NCBI GenBank assembly: GCA_964616985.1
Contig: CAZTVF010000056.1
Coordinates: 1 to 32,992 of the forward strand
DNA from: CAZTVF01 sp964616985
Lineage (GTDB): Bacteria > Planctomycetota > Phycisphaerae > SM23-33
DNA length: 32,992 bases
Direction of reading: 5' to 3'
Positions 1 through 7,518 of the stretch are shown piece by piece. Numbering within the stretch: position 1 is the stretch's first letter; each line of letters starts with the position of its first letter. The position numbers and the translations under genes are program-made. Under the pieces are notes generated by a model. It had not been told where the DNA came from. It was given only the letters and a program-made list of their open reading frames with translations, and did no database searches.

Positions 1-342
1 GTACAGCAGTGGCTGCCGCGGCCGGTCTATCACTACTACTCGGCCCTGATGGATGTCTTCCGGCCCGGCGTGCGGTTGCATTCAGTGCAAGGATGTCCCA
101 GCGGCCTGCGCGCGCTGGCCGGCGTGACGGGAGAGCGCCGGACGTTGGCGCTGCTCAACACGGGCCTATCCACCGTGACCGTTCGCATACCGTGGCAGGA
201 TGTGGCCGAACGCCTGCGCATTGCCCCCGACTGTCTGCCGGCCGCCAGCGATCTGCCGCTTTCCACGTACGTTCCGCAGGCGGTTGTGGGCGGCGCAACC
301 ACAATCGACCTCAAACCCATGGAGTTGTCGGTGGTGCGGTGA
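1..342 (+). CDS. C-terminal end of a glycosidase-like protein (partial)
   Basis: The reading frame is open from the first base and stops with TGA at 340-342, so only the last 113 residues are present and the start lies outside the window. The visible part has alternating short beta-strand-like stretches (a segment ending in LALLNTGLSTVTVRIPW and a final PMELSVV). This is the usual look of the C-terminal beta-sandwich that closes many glycoside hydrolases, where the last strand often reads PxSxxV. No catalytic residues can be seen. The next start codon follows 57 bp downstream on the same strand, so it probably heads an operon with the 400-564 and 561-1808 genes. The glycosidase assignment is inference from fold-like features and context; the family cannot be named. 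Confidence 0.6.
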   Translation, partial: VQQWLPRPVYHYYSALMDVFRPGVRLHSVQGCPSGLRALAGVTGERRTLALLNTGLSTVTVRIPWQDVAERLRIAPDCLPAASDLPLSTYVPQAVVGGATTIDLKPMELSVVR

Positions 343-399
343 GGTTCCTATAGAAGTCAAGCTGGAATCCCGAATGGAATCCCGGATGGAGTGAGCCGA

Positions 400-564
400 A
401 TGGCCCGTAAACATGATTGGTGCGTGATCTGGGCGATCGTCCTATTGGTCCAGGTCTCTGCAACCGCAGTGGAGCCGACATCGCAACCCACTTTGACGCC
501 CGCTGAGCCCACGTTGGCCATCGAGATCATTCGCCCCGTCTTCCAGCGAAAGGATAGGACATGA
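400..564 (+). CDS. 54-residue ORF with signal peptide, overlapping the next gene
   Basis: This short ORF starts at ATG 400 with GGAG about 9 nt upstream. It encodes a basic N-terminus (MARKH), a hydrophobic stretch (VIWAIVLLVQVSA) and a plausible signal-peptidase site near Ala-Thr-Ala, then a Pro/Thr-rich linker and the segment LAIEIIRPVFQRKDRT. Its stop codon overlaps the start of the following glycosidase gene as ATGA (561-564), the classic arrangement for translational coupling. The mature part would be only about 30 residues. It may be the surviving N-terminus of a larger secreted protein whose body was deleted, or a real small secreted peptide. The signal peptide and overlap are seen; function is unknown. 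Confidence 0.45.
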   Translation: MARKHDWCVIWAIVLLVQVSATAVEPTSQPTLTPAEPTLAIEIIRPVFQRKDRT

Positions 565-1808
565 TCCAAGATCGTTTCCCGATCGGGTTCTGGAATTACC
601 AAAGCATCGAACACCAGGGCCCCGAGGCGGTGACCGATTGGTCGGATGCGGGGATGACGCTGACGATGGGGCCCAACTACGGCCCCGACCCGCGCGATCA
701 GGATCGAATGCGTGCAATTCTCGACCACGCAGGCGAAAAGGGCATCCGTGTCATCCTCTGCCACAGCCAAACTGATTGGCGCAACCTCACCCGGAAAGGC
801 GAGGCGACGTATCGCAAGGAATTCCAGGCCGCAGTTGAGGCCCTGGGAAGCCACCCGGCCGTTTTCGGCTTTCACGTGGGCGACGAGCCCGGCGTTGCCG
901 AATTCGAGGACGCCTGCCGGGCGATTCGCATCCAGAAGGAGCTCGCCCCACGCCTGCGGCCCTTCTGCAACCTGCTGCCCTGGTACGACGGCGTCGCGAC
1001 ACGCGTGGGCTATGAGAACTGGGGCAAGTACCTGGACGACTACGTGGCCAAGTCCGGCGTGGACTTCCTCTGCTATGACTGCTACGCCCAGATGAACCCC
1101 GGCGTCGAAGGCTGGGACATGTACTTTGCCAACCTGCGGCAGTTCGAGGCCGCTGCCCGACGGCACGCCATTCCGTTCTGGACGACGTTGTTGTCGGTTG
1201 GGCATTTCCGGTATCGCTGCCCGTCGGAGGACGACCTGCGATGGCAAGTCAACACCGCCCTGGCCCACGGAGCCAAAGGCCTGTTGTGGTTCTTCTTCTA
1301 TCTGCGTGCCCCGCATGACAACTACCGGCTGTCGCCCATCGACGAGCATGGGCAGCGCACCGGGACCTACCAGTCCCTAAGCCGCATCTGCCGCACGTTC
1401 CTCAAATGGACCGCCCCGGTATTACAGAGCCTGTCGCTCCAAAGGGTCAGCCACGTCGGCAAGGCCTGGGGCGGCGTGAGCTTGCTCGATGGCAGCGGAC
1501 GGGTTCGCAAGGCGACATCGCATCACAAGACCGATCTGATCGTTTCGGAGTTCGCCGATGGTGCGGGGCGTCCCTATGTCATGGTCGTCAACAACAGCCC
1601 TACCGAACCCGCCATGGCCGAGGTCTGGTTCGCCGGCCGCCAGCCCCAGATTCATCACATCGAGTGGGAGGCCCTCGAGGCCAAGGTGACCGGAGGAGAC
1701 GGCTGGACCTGTCAGCAAGGCGCGGACTTCGCCGTCATCCGCCCCTGGCTCGCCCCCGGACAGGCGGAGTTGTATCGCATCGAGGATTTGCCCGATGACA
1801 TGCGTTAG
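561..1808 (+). CDS. TIM-barrel glycoside hydrolase-like protein (clan A / GH42-like)
   Basis: A 415-residue protein without a signal peptide. The start at 561 is supported by AAAGGA six bases upstream and the 4-bp ATGA overlap with the preceding ORF. It looks like a (beta/alpha)8-barrel glycosidase. An N-terminal strand reads IGFWNYQS; a strand ending in FHVGDEPG (about residues 103-110) places a Glu where clan A enzymes carry the acid/base; then come DFLCYDCYAQ and KGLLWFFFYLRAP near the barrel end. A C-terminal beta domain (about residues 300-405) includes YVMVVNNSP, typical of accessory sandwich domains. Beta-galactosidase-like or DUF4434-like proteins are the nearest type I can name. Substrate is not determined. 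It would act in the cytoplasm unless exported by an unrecognised route. Confidence 0.65.
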   Translation: MIQDRFPIGFWNYQSIEHQGPEAVTDWSDAGMTLTMGPNYGPDPRDQDRMRAILDHAGEKGIRVILCHSQTDWRNLTRKGEATYRKEFQAAVEALGSHPAVFGFHVGDEPGVAEFEDACRAIRIQKELAPRLRPFCNLLPWYDGVATRVGYENWGKYLDDYVAKSGVDFLCYDCYAQMNPGVEGWDMYFANLRQFEAAARRHAIPFWTTLLSVGHFRYRCPSEDDLRWQVNTALAHGAKGLLWFFFYLRAPHDNYRLSPIDEHGQRTGTYQSLSRICRTFLKWTAPVLQSLSLQRVSHVGKAWGGVSLLDGSGRVRKATSHHKTDLIVSEFADGAGRPYVMVVNNSPTEPAMAEVWFAGRQPQIHHIEWEALEAKVTGGDGWTCQQGADFAVIRPWLAPGQAELYRIEDLPDDMR

Positions 1809-1819
1809 AATGCCGTGGC
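1803..1819 (+). repeat. 17-bp exact repeat, copy 1 (promoter-like TAGAAT)
   Basis: The 17 bases CGTTAGAATGCCGTGGC occur here and again, identically, at 22705-22721. This copy overlaps the stop codon of the upstream glycosidase and lies about 240 bp before the ceramidase-like gene. The TAGAAT core resembles a -10 box. The repetition is seen; a promoter role is inference. I see nothing else convincing in the rest of the 1809-2057 gap. Confidence 0.4.
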
Positions 1820-2057
1820 AACATTCCGCTGCTGTCGCGGCCTACGGTTTTGCGGGAGATAAGACCTCATGGCTCTGCCTGCCACGCTCATCCGGAAACT
1901 CAGCAGGCGGAGTGGCGACAGGTCGCGTCGAACCTGCAACCCCGCGGGCGAATGCCCATAGACACGGGCGTTTCCGTTGCCGCCAAGGTATGCTGTTCGC
2001 AGGCGGCCGGGAAATGCCATCAACCCGCGTACTGCCAGAGAGCACACGGAGCCACAT

Positions 2058-3599
2058 ATGAACGAACTCAAGATCGGCTGGGAATCGCGCGACGTCACCA
2101 CAACGGAAAGCGTCAATATCCCGGGCCAGTTCCACATGCGCATCTCGCAAGGGATCATCGACCCGGTCACGGTCAGCGCCTTGGTCATCGACAATGGGGC
2201 CGACTGCGTGATCTTCCTCTCGGCAGACATCGTCGTCATCCGCAGCGGCCTGCTCGACAGAGTCCGCGCGAAGATTGCGGCTCTCGACCCCGGGATCCCG
2301 GTGCTGAAGATCTTGATGAACGCGACGCACACGCACACCGGTCCGACGACCTACGGGGAGGACGTACCTACACGAGCTGGATCCTCAACGCCTTCGGCCG
2401 ACGAGGTGCCCGCCTCAGGTGTCGCGATATCGTCGGCCGACAAGTACCGGGACTTCTTCGTCAGCCAGGCGGCCGAGGCGGTGGTCGAGGCCTACGCGAA
2501 GCGAGCGCCCGGCGGCATCGCCTACGGCTATGGATACGCGGTCATCGCACATAGCCGTCGCGTGGTGTATTTCGACGATCTGTCCAAGCGCCCCGGCGCG
2601 GTTGTCAATTCGACGCACGGCGTGAACGGGCACGCCGCCATGTACGGCAACACGAACGAGCCGATGTTCAGCCACTACGAGGCGGGGGCCGATCCCTTCA
2701 TCAACCTGCTCTACACATTCGACGCACGAGGAGAACTCACGGGCGCGGTCGTGAACGTGCCCTGTCCCTCACAGAACTCGGAGAATGAACGCCGCGTGTC
2801 CGCCTCATTCTGGCATGAGGCGCGTGAAGCCATCCGCGCCAAACACGGCAACATCTTCATCTTGCCGCAATGCGCCGCCGCCGGCGACCTGTCGCCACGC
2901 GTGCTCCACTACCAGCCGGCCGAGGCTCGCCGCTTCCGTCTCAAGTACGGCACTGACAATCCGAAGAATATCAGCGAGTACTTCGCGCGCAAGGACATCG
3001 GCGCGCGCATCGCGTGCGCCTTCGCAGAAGTGCTGGAGTGGGCCCGGAAGGACATCCGAACCGCCCTGCCGATGGGGCACGTGGTCGAGACGGTCCAACT
3101 CAGTAAACGCCTCATCACAAAGGACGAATACGAGTACGCAACGGCCCAGCTTGAGACGCTGAACAAGCAGGCTTTCAAGACGGACGGCGAGCCAATCGAG
3201 CGCCTCGACTACAACTCCTGTCTCGTCGCGGGACGCAACCGCTACCAGCGCGTCATCGACCGCTACGAAACGCAAGCGGCCGAGCCAAAACTGCCGATGG
3301 AACTGCACGCGCTGAGAATCGGCGACATCGCATTCGCCTCCAATCGGTTTGAGCTCTACATGGACTTCCAGCATCGGATCCAGGCACGCAGCCCGTTTGA
3401 GCAGACGTTCATCGTCCAGCTCGCGGGAACGCCCGGGCTCGGCGGCGGGACGTACCTGGCCACCGAACGTGGCGCGTGGGGCAAAGGGTACAGCGCGAGC
3501 ATGTACTGCAATGAAGTGTCGCCTCAGGGCGGACAGGAACTCGTCGAGGAAACGGTGAAGGTCCTCCAGACTCTCGCCTCGGCCGACAAAGACAAATGA
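2058..3599 (+). CDS. Neutral/alkaline ceramidase-like hydrolase
   Basis: Start chosen at ATG 2058 because the homology-like sequence begins at once (MNELKIGWESRDVTT) and CGGAG lies about 7 bases upstream; an in-frame ATG at 1977 adds only low-complexity residues. The product is 513 residues. It carries the motif NATHTHTGP (H91 and H93), which in the neutral/alkaline non-lysosomal ceramidase family supplies zinc ligands, followed by segments such as LPQCAAAGDLSPRV and ENERRVSASFWHEA. Family members hydrolyse an amide bond, but the many planctomycete relatives lack a signal peptide and the C-terminal ceramidase domain, and their substrate is unknown. This one also lacks a signal peptide. Its place among glycosidases suggests a role in glycoconjugate breakdown (inference). 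Confidence 0.7.
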   Translation: MNELKIGWESRDVTTTESVNIPGQFHMRISQGIIDPVTVSALVIDNGADCVIFLSADIVVIRSGLLDRVRAKIAALDPGIPVLKILMNATHTHTGPTTYGEDVPTRAGSSTPSADEVPASGVAISSADKYRDFFVSQAAEAVVEAYAKRAPGGIAYGYGYAVIAHSRRVVYFDDLSKRPGAVVNSTHGVNGHAAMYGNTNEPMFSHYEAGADPFINLLYTFDARGELTGAVVNVPCPSQNSENERRVSASFWHEAREAIRAKHGNIFILPQCAAAGDLSPRVLHYQPAEARRFRLKYGTDNPKNISEYFARKDIGARIACAFAEVLEWARKDIRTALPMGHVVETVQLSKRLITKDEYEYATAQLETLNKQAFKTDGEPIERLDYNSCLVAGRNRYQRVIDRYETQAAEPKLPMELHALRIGDIAFASNRFELYMDFQHRIQARSPFEQTFIVQLAGTPGLGGGTYLATERGAWGKGYSASMYCNEVSPQGGQELVEETVKVLQTLASADKDK

Positions 3600-3806
3600 C
3601 AGGCCGCCCGGCTTCTGGACGACCGGGTGTCCTGGCCCAACGACTCTCGGCCTGCACAGATACTGAGAGGTATGTGCTGGTCCCTGCCATCTTCGGCGTC
3701 GGGAACCCGTGGCGCGTGAGGGTTGGGACGTTGGGATCTTTGCGACCAAGGTCGATCTGGAGCAGCGAACTGGCGATGCCCAGCACATCGCGGCCGGCCG
3801 TGATCT
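3600..3806. other. Junction segment between ceramidase-like gene and truncated phosphoesterase
   Basis: About 200 bp with no convincing gene. The minus strand has an open, coding-like stretch (for example KITAGRDVLGIASSLLQIDL near 3735-3805), in a different frame from the truncated phosphoesterase that runs into it. This looks like the remnant of an unrelated gene joined to the repeat border at about 3819. I do not recognise the family. Confidence 0.3.
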
Positions 3807-4445
3807 TTAGCTGTCCCGGCCCAGGCGATAATCAAGGCTGTCGTGCGTGTGCCCGTGCACGCACAGGCGGGGAGTCTGCTTGAGGAGTATCTCCTCGGCC
3901 TCAGGGCAGACGAAAAAGCAGTTGAGCGGATCATTCCGATAGCGGGCCACGGTGCTGCTGCCGGTGGGCAGGTGGTGGGTGACGACGACTGACTCCGCCG
4001 TGACATTGCGGCGGAGGAACTCCAGGCTCTCGGCATTCTTCTGATGGACCCACGCTCGCAGGCCAGTGATCAGTTCAAAGTCGTTAAGCTGGTGCTCCAG
4101 CTCTCGCCGATGCCAGCCAAACCACAGCGTGCAGCCGACGAAGCGGACGCCATCGATCTCCGCGACCTCGTTCTCCAGCCAGTGCACGTTGTTCAGGCCC
4201 AACGTTCGGTGGATCTCCCCAACTTCTTCCAGCGAAGAGCGGTAATCGTCGTGATTGCCCGCCACATAGACGACGTGCCTGTACCTGTCCGCCAGCAGCG
4301 TCAAGGCTTCACGGAGCCCGCCTGCCAGGGCCAGGTCGCCGGCGACGATGGCCACATCCGCGTCAGGCAGCGTGCGGGTGATCAACTCCCGCCCGCCATC
4401 GGCGTGGAACTCGCAGTGCAGATCGCTGCAGATGTAGGCTTTCAT
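3807..4445 (-). pseudogene. Metallophosphoesterase, 3'-truncated duplicate
   Basis: Start at ATG 4445 (MKAYICSDLH). It encodes 212 residues; the first 209 match the full-length copy at 21921-22637, after which the frame runs into foreign sequence and stops (RDS, TAA). All calcineurin-like metal-binding motifs remain: SDLH (D8, H10), AGD (D37), GNHD (63-66), THH (157-158) and HGHTH (197-201). Only the last 29 residues of the intact copy are lost. The four base differences from the intact copy inside the coding part (about 3831-3912) are all synonymous, so the truncated protein may still be, or very recently was, under selection. It could therefore be an active enzyme rather than a dead gene. 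Substrate unknown. Confidence 0.65.
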
Positions 4446-4535
4446 GCTGGTGATTATGCTCGCCGGTCTCATCGGCCACAACGGCGAACACATTCCTTAC
4501 CCGCCGACCTGGCGTTACAATGCAGCAACGATTGG
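3819..4535 (+). repeat. 0.7-kb direct repeat, copy 1
   Basis: Aligns without gaps to 22011-22727 at a constant offset of 18,192 bp, in the same orientation. By eye there is no difference between about 3913 and 4470. Four differences lie near the left border, and many in the last ~60 bp, which is the non-coding region beyond the phosphoesterase start. The left border falls inside the phosphoesterase coding sequence; the right border lies in the divergent intergenic region. Confidence 0.9.
4493..4521 (+). promoter_or_regulatory. Putative sigma-70-type promoter before secreted propeller gene
   Basis: TTCCTT (4493-4498), a 17-bp spacer and TACAAT (4516-4521), followed by AAGGAG and ATG 4561. The matching position in the other repeat copy is TTCCTC-17-TAGAAT (22685-22713), again in front of a plus-strand gene. 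The -35 match is weak; this is inference. Confidence 0.35.
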
Positions 4536-4680
4536 TCCCAGCCATGCTAAGGAGCAGACAATGGACCGCAAGGCTCTCGTCTACAAAGGGATCCCCAACT
4601 GCACGTGCTGCGATCAGGCGATCCGCGTCCTGCCCGGCGGCAACATCGAGCCGAAGGCGGCCAATCGGGGCCAAGCTGCC

Positions 4681-7173
4681 ATGACGCGTCTTGCCCTGGG
4701 AATTCAGGCAGCGATGATTCTGCTGGCCACAAGCTTGAGCTTGGCGGCGGCCGAGAAGCAGCCGCTGCTGCCGGGTGTCGAGGTTGAGGAGTGCGTCTAT
4801 ACGTACGAGCCCGCCGATAACGGCGCCGGGCCGCTGTGGTGCTACGGCTCAACCTGCCTGGTGCGGATCGGGGAGGATGTGTTTGCCGCCGGCCTGGAGA
4901 CACTCAAGGATCGCAAGCCCCTGAACAATTGCCGCTGGCTGCTGTTCAAGCGGACCGAGCAAGGCTGGAAGCTCATCCAGGCCGACCCCAATGGGCGGAC
5001 GCGCGAGCCCTGTCCGCTGGTGGGCTTTCCGGATGGGCGGCTGTTCCTGTCGGCCAACCCGACGCTCACCGCACCGGACGCGGCCAACGGCCCTGCCCAG
5101 CCGCGGGTGCTTCAGTTCTCGGCCAAGGACCCACCGGCGCCGTTCACCACGATGGTGCCACCCTGGGAAGGCAAGCCGGCCTTCGCCGAGCATTCCTACC
5201 GCAGCTTCGCGGCCGACGGCCCCGGCCATGAGCTGATCCTGTTCAACGTCCTCGGCTATGACATGTATCACTGGAGCTTCATGGACCGCACCGCGCAGTG
5301 GTCCAAGCAGGGCAAGCTCGTGTTCCCCTTTGGCGCCGAGTACGAGAAGCCCGAGCCCATCCGCCTGTGCTATCCCGAGATCGCGGTACGTGACCGGGCC
5401 GTACACTTCCTGGGCATCAGCGACATCATCGAACCGGTGAAGGCTTGGCGTGAATACAAGCTGGAGCTGAACAAGGGCCGGCATTGGGACTACGACTTCC
5501 GGCGGCTGTTCTACACGTACACACCCGACATTACGACGAGCCCCTTCTCGACCTGGATCGAGGTCGCCAGCCGGGAGAAGACGGCCGGGCACATCACCAA
5601 CCTCGACCTGTGGCTGGACAAGGCGGGACGCGCGCACCTGCTATGGCTGGAGCAGAGCCTGTGGGACCTGCGGCTGCGGGAGAAGTTCTTCCCTGGCGTG
5701 CCCCTGACATACTCGCTGGAGCACGCGGTCGTGGACAAGGGCAAGGTTGTGCAGCGGACCACGCTGGCCGCCGGTGGTGAGGGACTTTCAAAGGAAATCC
5801 CCGGCTACGGGCGGCTGCACGCCACGCCCGACGGCCGGCTGTTCGCCTTCTACTACTGCAGCGGAACCGATGCCCAAGGCCGTCCATTGGCCGAGAACAG
5901 GCTCATGGAGATCTACCCCGACGGGAGGCACGGCCAACCGGCACGTGTTCCGCTGGAGCATCCGTTCACCAGCTTTATGACCGCCACGGAGCGAGGCGGC
6001 TCGCCGCCCTCCGACAGGCTCGAAGTCCTGGGCGACGCCGCGGACCGCCCGGGAATCTCCTACGCTCGCATCGCCTTGACGAACAAGGTATTCGCCGACT
6101 TCACCGCTACCGTGCAGCGTACAGCCACAGGCTCGCGGATCAGCCTGGACGGCTCTGGATCGCGGTCCGCGGTCGGCAAGGTCGTGACCTTGGACTGGAA
6201 GATTGACGGCGCGCCTGCCGACGGTGCGAAGGTGGATCGCGTGCTCGACCGCGGCGACGCGGTAGCCGTAGTCCTGACAGTCAAGGACGACCAGGGCAAC
6301 ACCCACCAGACCACAAAGACGCTCTTCCTCCCGCCGGTCCCAGCCGACCTGGGCCTCAAACAGTGGGGCTTGGTGCTGCGAACCGCGGCGGCAAACTTCA
6401 CCGGTGAAGGCAGCGGGACGATCCAGGTCCGTTACGACAAGCTCGCCTCATCCGGGCTCTCGCTTGCCCAGTGGAACAACAAGGGCCATTGGCTCGAATG
6501 GGAAGCCGATGTTCCGCAAGCGGACGACTACTTCCTGGTTGTGCGGTACGCGACGCCCCAGAATGCGAGCCGTACACTCACCCTGGATGGCAAACCGCTG
6601 CCTGCCCTGCGGTTCGCGGCGTCAGGAGGGTATGGTTCGGACGTCAAGGACAACTGGGCCTTCACTGTGCTCGTAGACGAGAGCGGCAAGCCGATGTCGC
6701 TGCGGCTGTCGCCCGGCGCGCATCAGGTGCGACTGGAGGACGCCAACGGGGCCGGCCTGAATGTGGACTACCTTGAGTGGATCGCGAAGACAACGGCCGC
6801 CCCCACCGGGAAGACGCTCACAGCGGGCGAGTTCACGGGGCTGGTTCTGGACGAAGGCGGGAGGCTGTTCGTAATCGCCTTGCGTGGTAAAGTCCATCCG
6901 GCGCGACTGAACGCCGATGGCGGCTTCTGCTACACGACGCCGCTGGGGAACTTCTATCCGGGGGATGGCATGAAGGGGATGCCAGACTCGACGCTGCGCC
7001 TCTTCGAGGACGGGAAGGAACTCGGCCCGGCCCACGTGCCGCACGTGGACATCCGGGCCAAGGGCGAAGGCCGATTCTCGCACTGGAATACGACCCTCTA
7101 CTTCTCCGCATCCGACAACTCAGACCCGCGAACAAACGGACGCAAGTACACCTGGCAGATCACGCCGCCGTAG
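4681..7173 (+). CDS. Secreted BNR/propeller-like protein with PKD-like and CBM-like domains
   Basis: Start placed at ATG 4681, where a signal peptide begins (MTRLALG, hydrophobic core, cleavage near LAAA), giving 830 residues. The frame is open further upstream: ATG 4561 has a much better ribosome site (AAGGAG) and would add 40 residues with a CTCC motif before the signal peptide. About residues 30-460 form repeated beta-rich units with aromatic and Asp-Gly turns, like BNR/sialidase-type propellers. About 470-550 look like a PKD domain (SRISLDGSGSR ... LDWKIDG). About 566-703 resemble a CBM35/CBM6-like module (GHWLEWEADVPQADDYFLVV ... LNVDYLEWI). A beta-rich tail follows. Probably binds or cleaves glycans outside the cytoplasm; no catalytic residues are identified. 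Confidence 0.65.
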   Translation: MTRLALGIQAAMILLATSLSLAAAEKQPLLPGVEVEECVYTYEPADNGAGPLWCYGSTCLVRIGEDVFAAGLETLKDRKPLNNCRWLLFKRTEQGWKLIQADPNGRTREPCPLVGFPDGRLFLSANPTLTAPDAANGPAQPRVLQFSAKDPPAPFTTMVPPWEGKPAFAEHSYRSFAADGPGHELILFNVLGYDMYHWSFMDRTAQWSKQGKLVFPFGAEYEKPEPIRLCYPEIAVRDRAVHFLGISDIIEPVKAWREYKLELNKGRHWDYDFRRLFYTYTPDITTSPFSTWIEVASREKTAGHITNLDLWLDKAGRAHLLWLEQSLWDLRLREKFFPGVPLTYSLEHAVVDKGKVVQRTTLAAGGEGLSKEIPGYGRLHATPDGRLFAFYYCSGTDAQGRPLAENRLMEIYPDGRHGQPARVPLEHPFTSFMTATERGGSPPSDRLEVLGDAADRPGISYARIALTNKVFADFTATVQRTATGSRISLDGSGSRSAVGKVVTLDWKIDGAPADGAKVDRVLDRGDAVAVVLTVKDDQGNTHQTTKTLFLPPVPADLGLKQWGLVLRTAAANFTGEGSGTIQVRYDKLASSGLSLAQWNNKGHWLEWEADVPQADDYFLVVRYATPQNASRTLTLDGKPLPALRFAASGGYGSDVKDNWAFTVLVDESGKPMSLRLSPGAHQVRLEDANGAGLNVDYLEWIAKTTAAPTGKTLTAGEFTGLVLDEGGRLFVIALRGKVHPARLNADGGFCYTTPLGNFYPGDGMKGMPDSTLRLFEDGKELGPAHVPHVDIRAKGEGRFSHWNTTLYFSASDNSDPRTNGRKYTWQITPP

Positions 7174-7281
7174 ACCGCGACCACTATCGGACCGTCACAC
7201 GCCAGGCACAGGTTGATGGGGTGCCCGGAGCGAAGTCCTGGGCGGCGATCCGGCGACACGCAGTTGCATCCATGGTCGCCT

Positions 7282-7341
7282 GTCGATGTTATATAGGCGA
7301 CAAATGCGCCCTGCGTTGTACCCTGCTAGCCGGTGAATATG
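7282..7341 (+). promoter_or_regulatory. Conserved leader element, copy A
   Basis: Shares an ATATA box and, about 30 bp later, a 26-bp core (7316-7341; TTGTACCCT...AGCCGGTGAATATG) with the element at 10952-11012. The cores match at 24 of 26 positions. The core begins 203 bp before the start codon of the 7519 gene. It lies in the 345-bp gap 7174-7518, in which I see no gene. Probable promoter or operator; the regulator is unknown. Confidence 0.6.
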
Positions 7342-7518
7342 ATCACTCATCTCGGGATGGGCCTGCCTTGCTGCCACCAGCGAGGGTTGATCGCGTCGTT
7401 GAGCGAATTCGCTTGCCCATTCGCCACGGAGCAATAGGATCATGCAAGTGGTTGACGACGGTGGCCAGCGCAGGTCTACCCGCAAACGTCGGTTGACTCC
7501 GACTCCAATAGGCTCCCT

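Noticed and set aside
1840..2050. Possible riboswitch-like leader before the ceramidase-like gene
   Set aside because: A few complementary segments exist (GCCTGC/GCAGGC, CAGGT/ACCTG), but no known riboswitch core could be matched.
2805..3788. 327-codon minus-strand ORF
   Set aside because: Antisense to the ceramidase-like gene; low-information composition. Only its last part, beyond 3600, looked coding-like and is noted separately.
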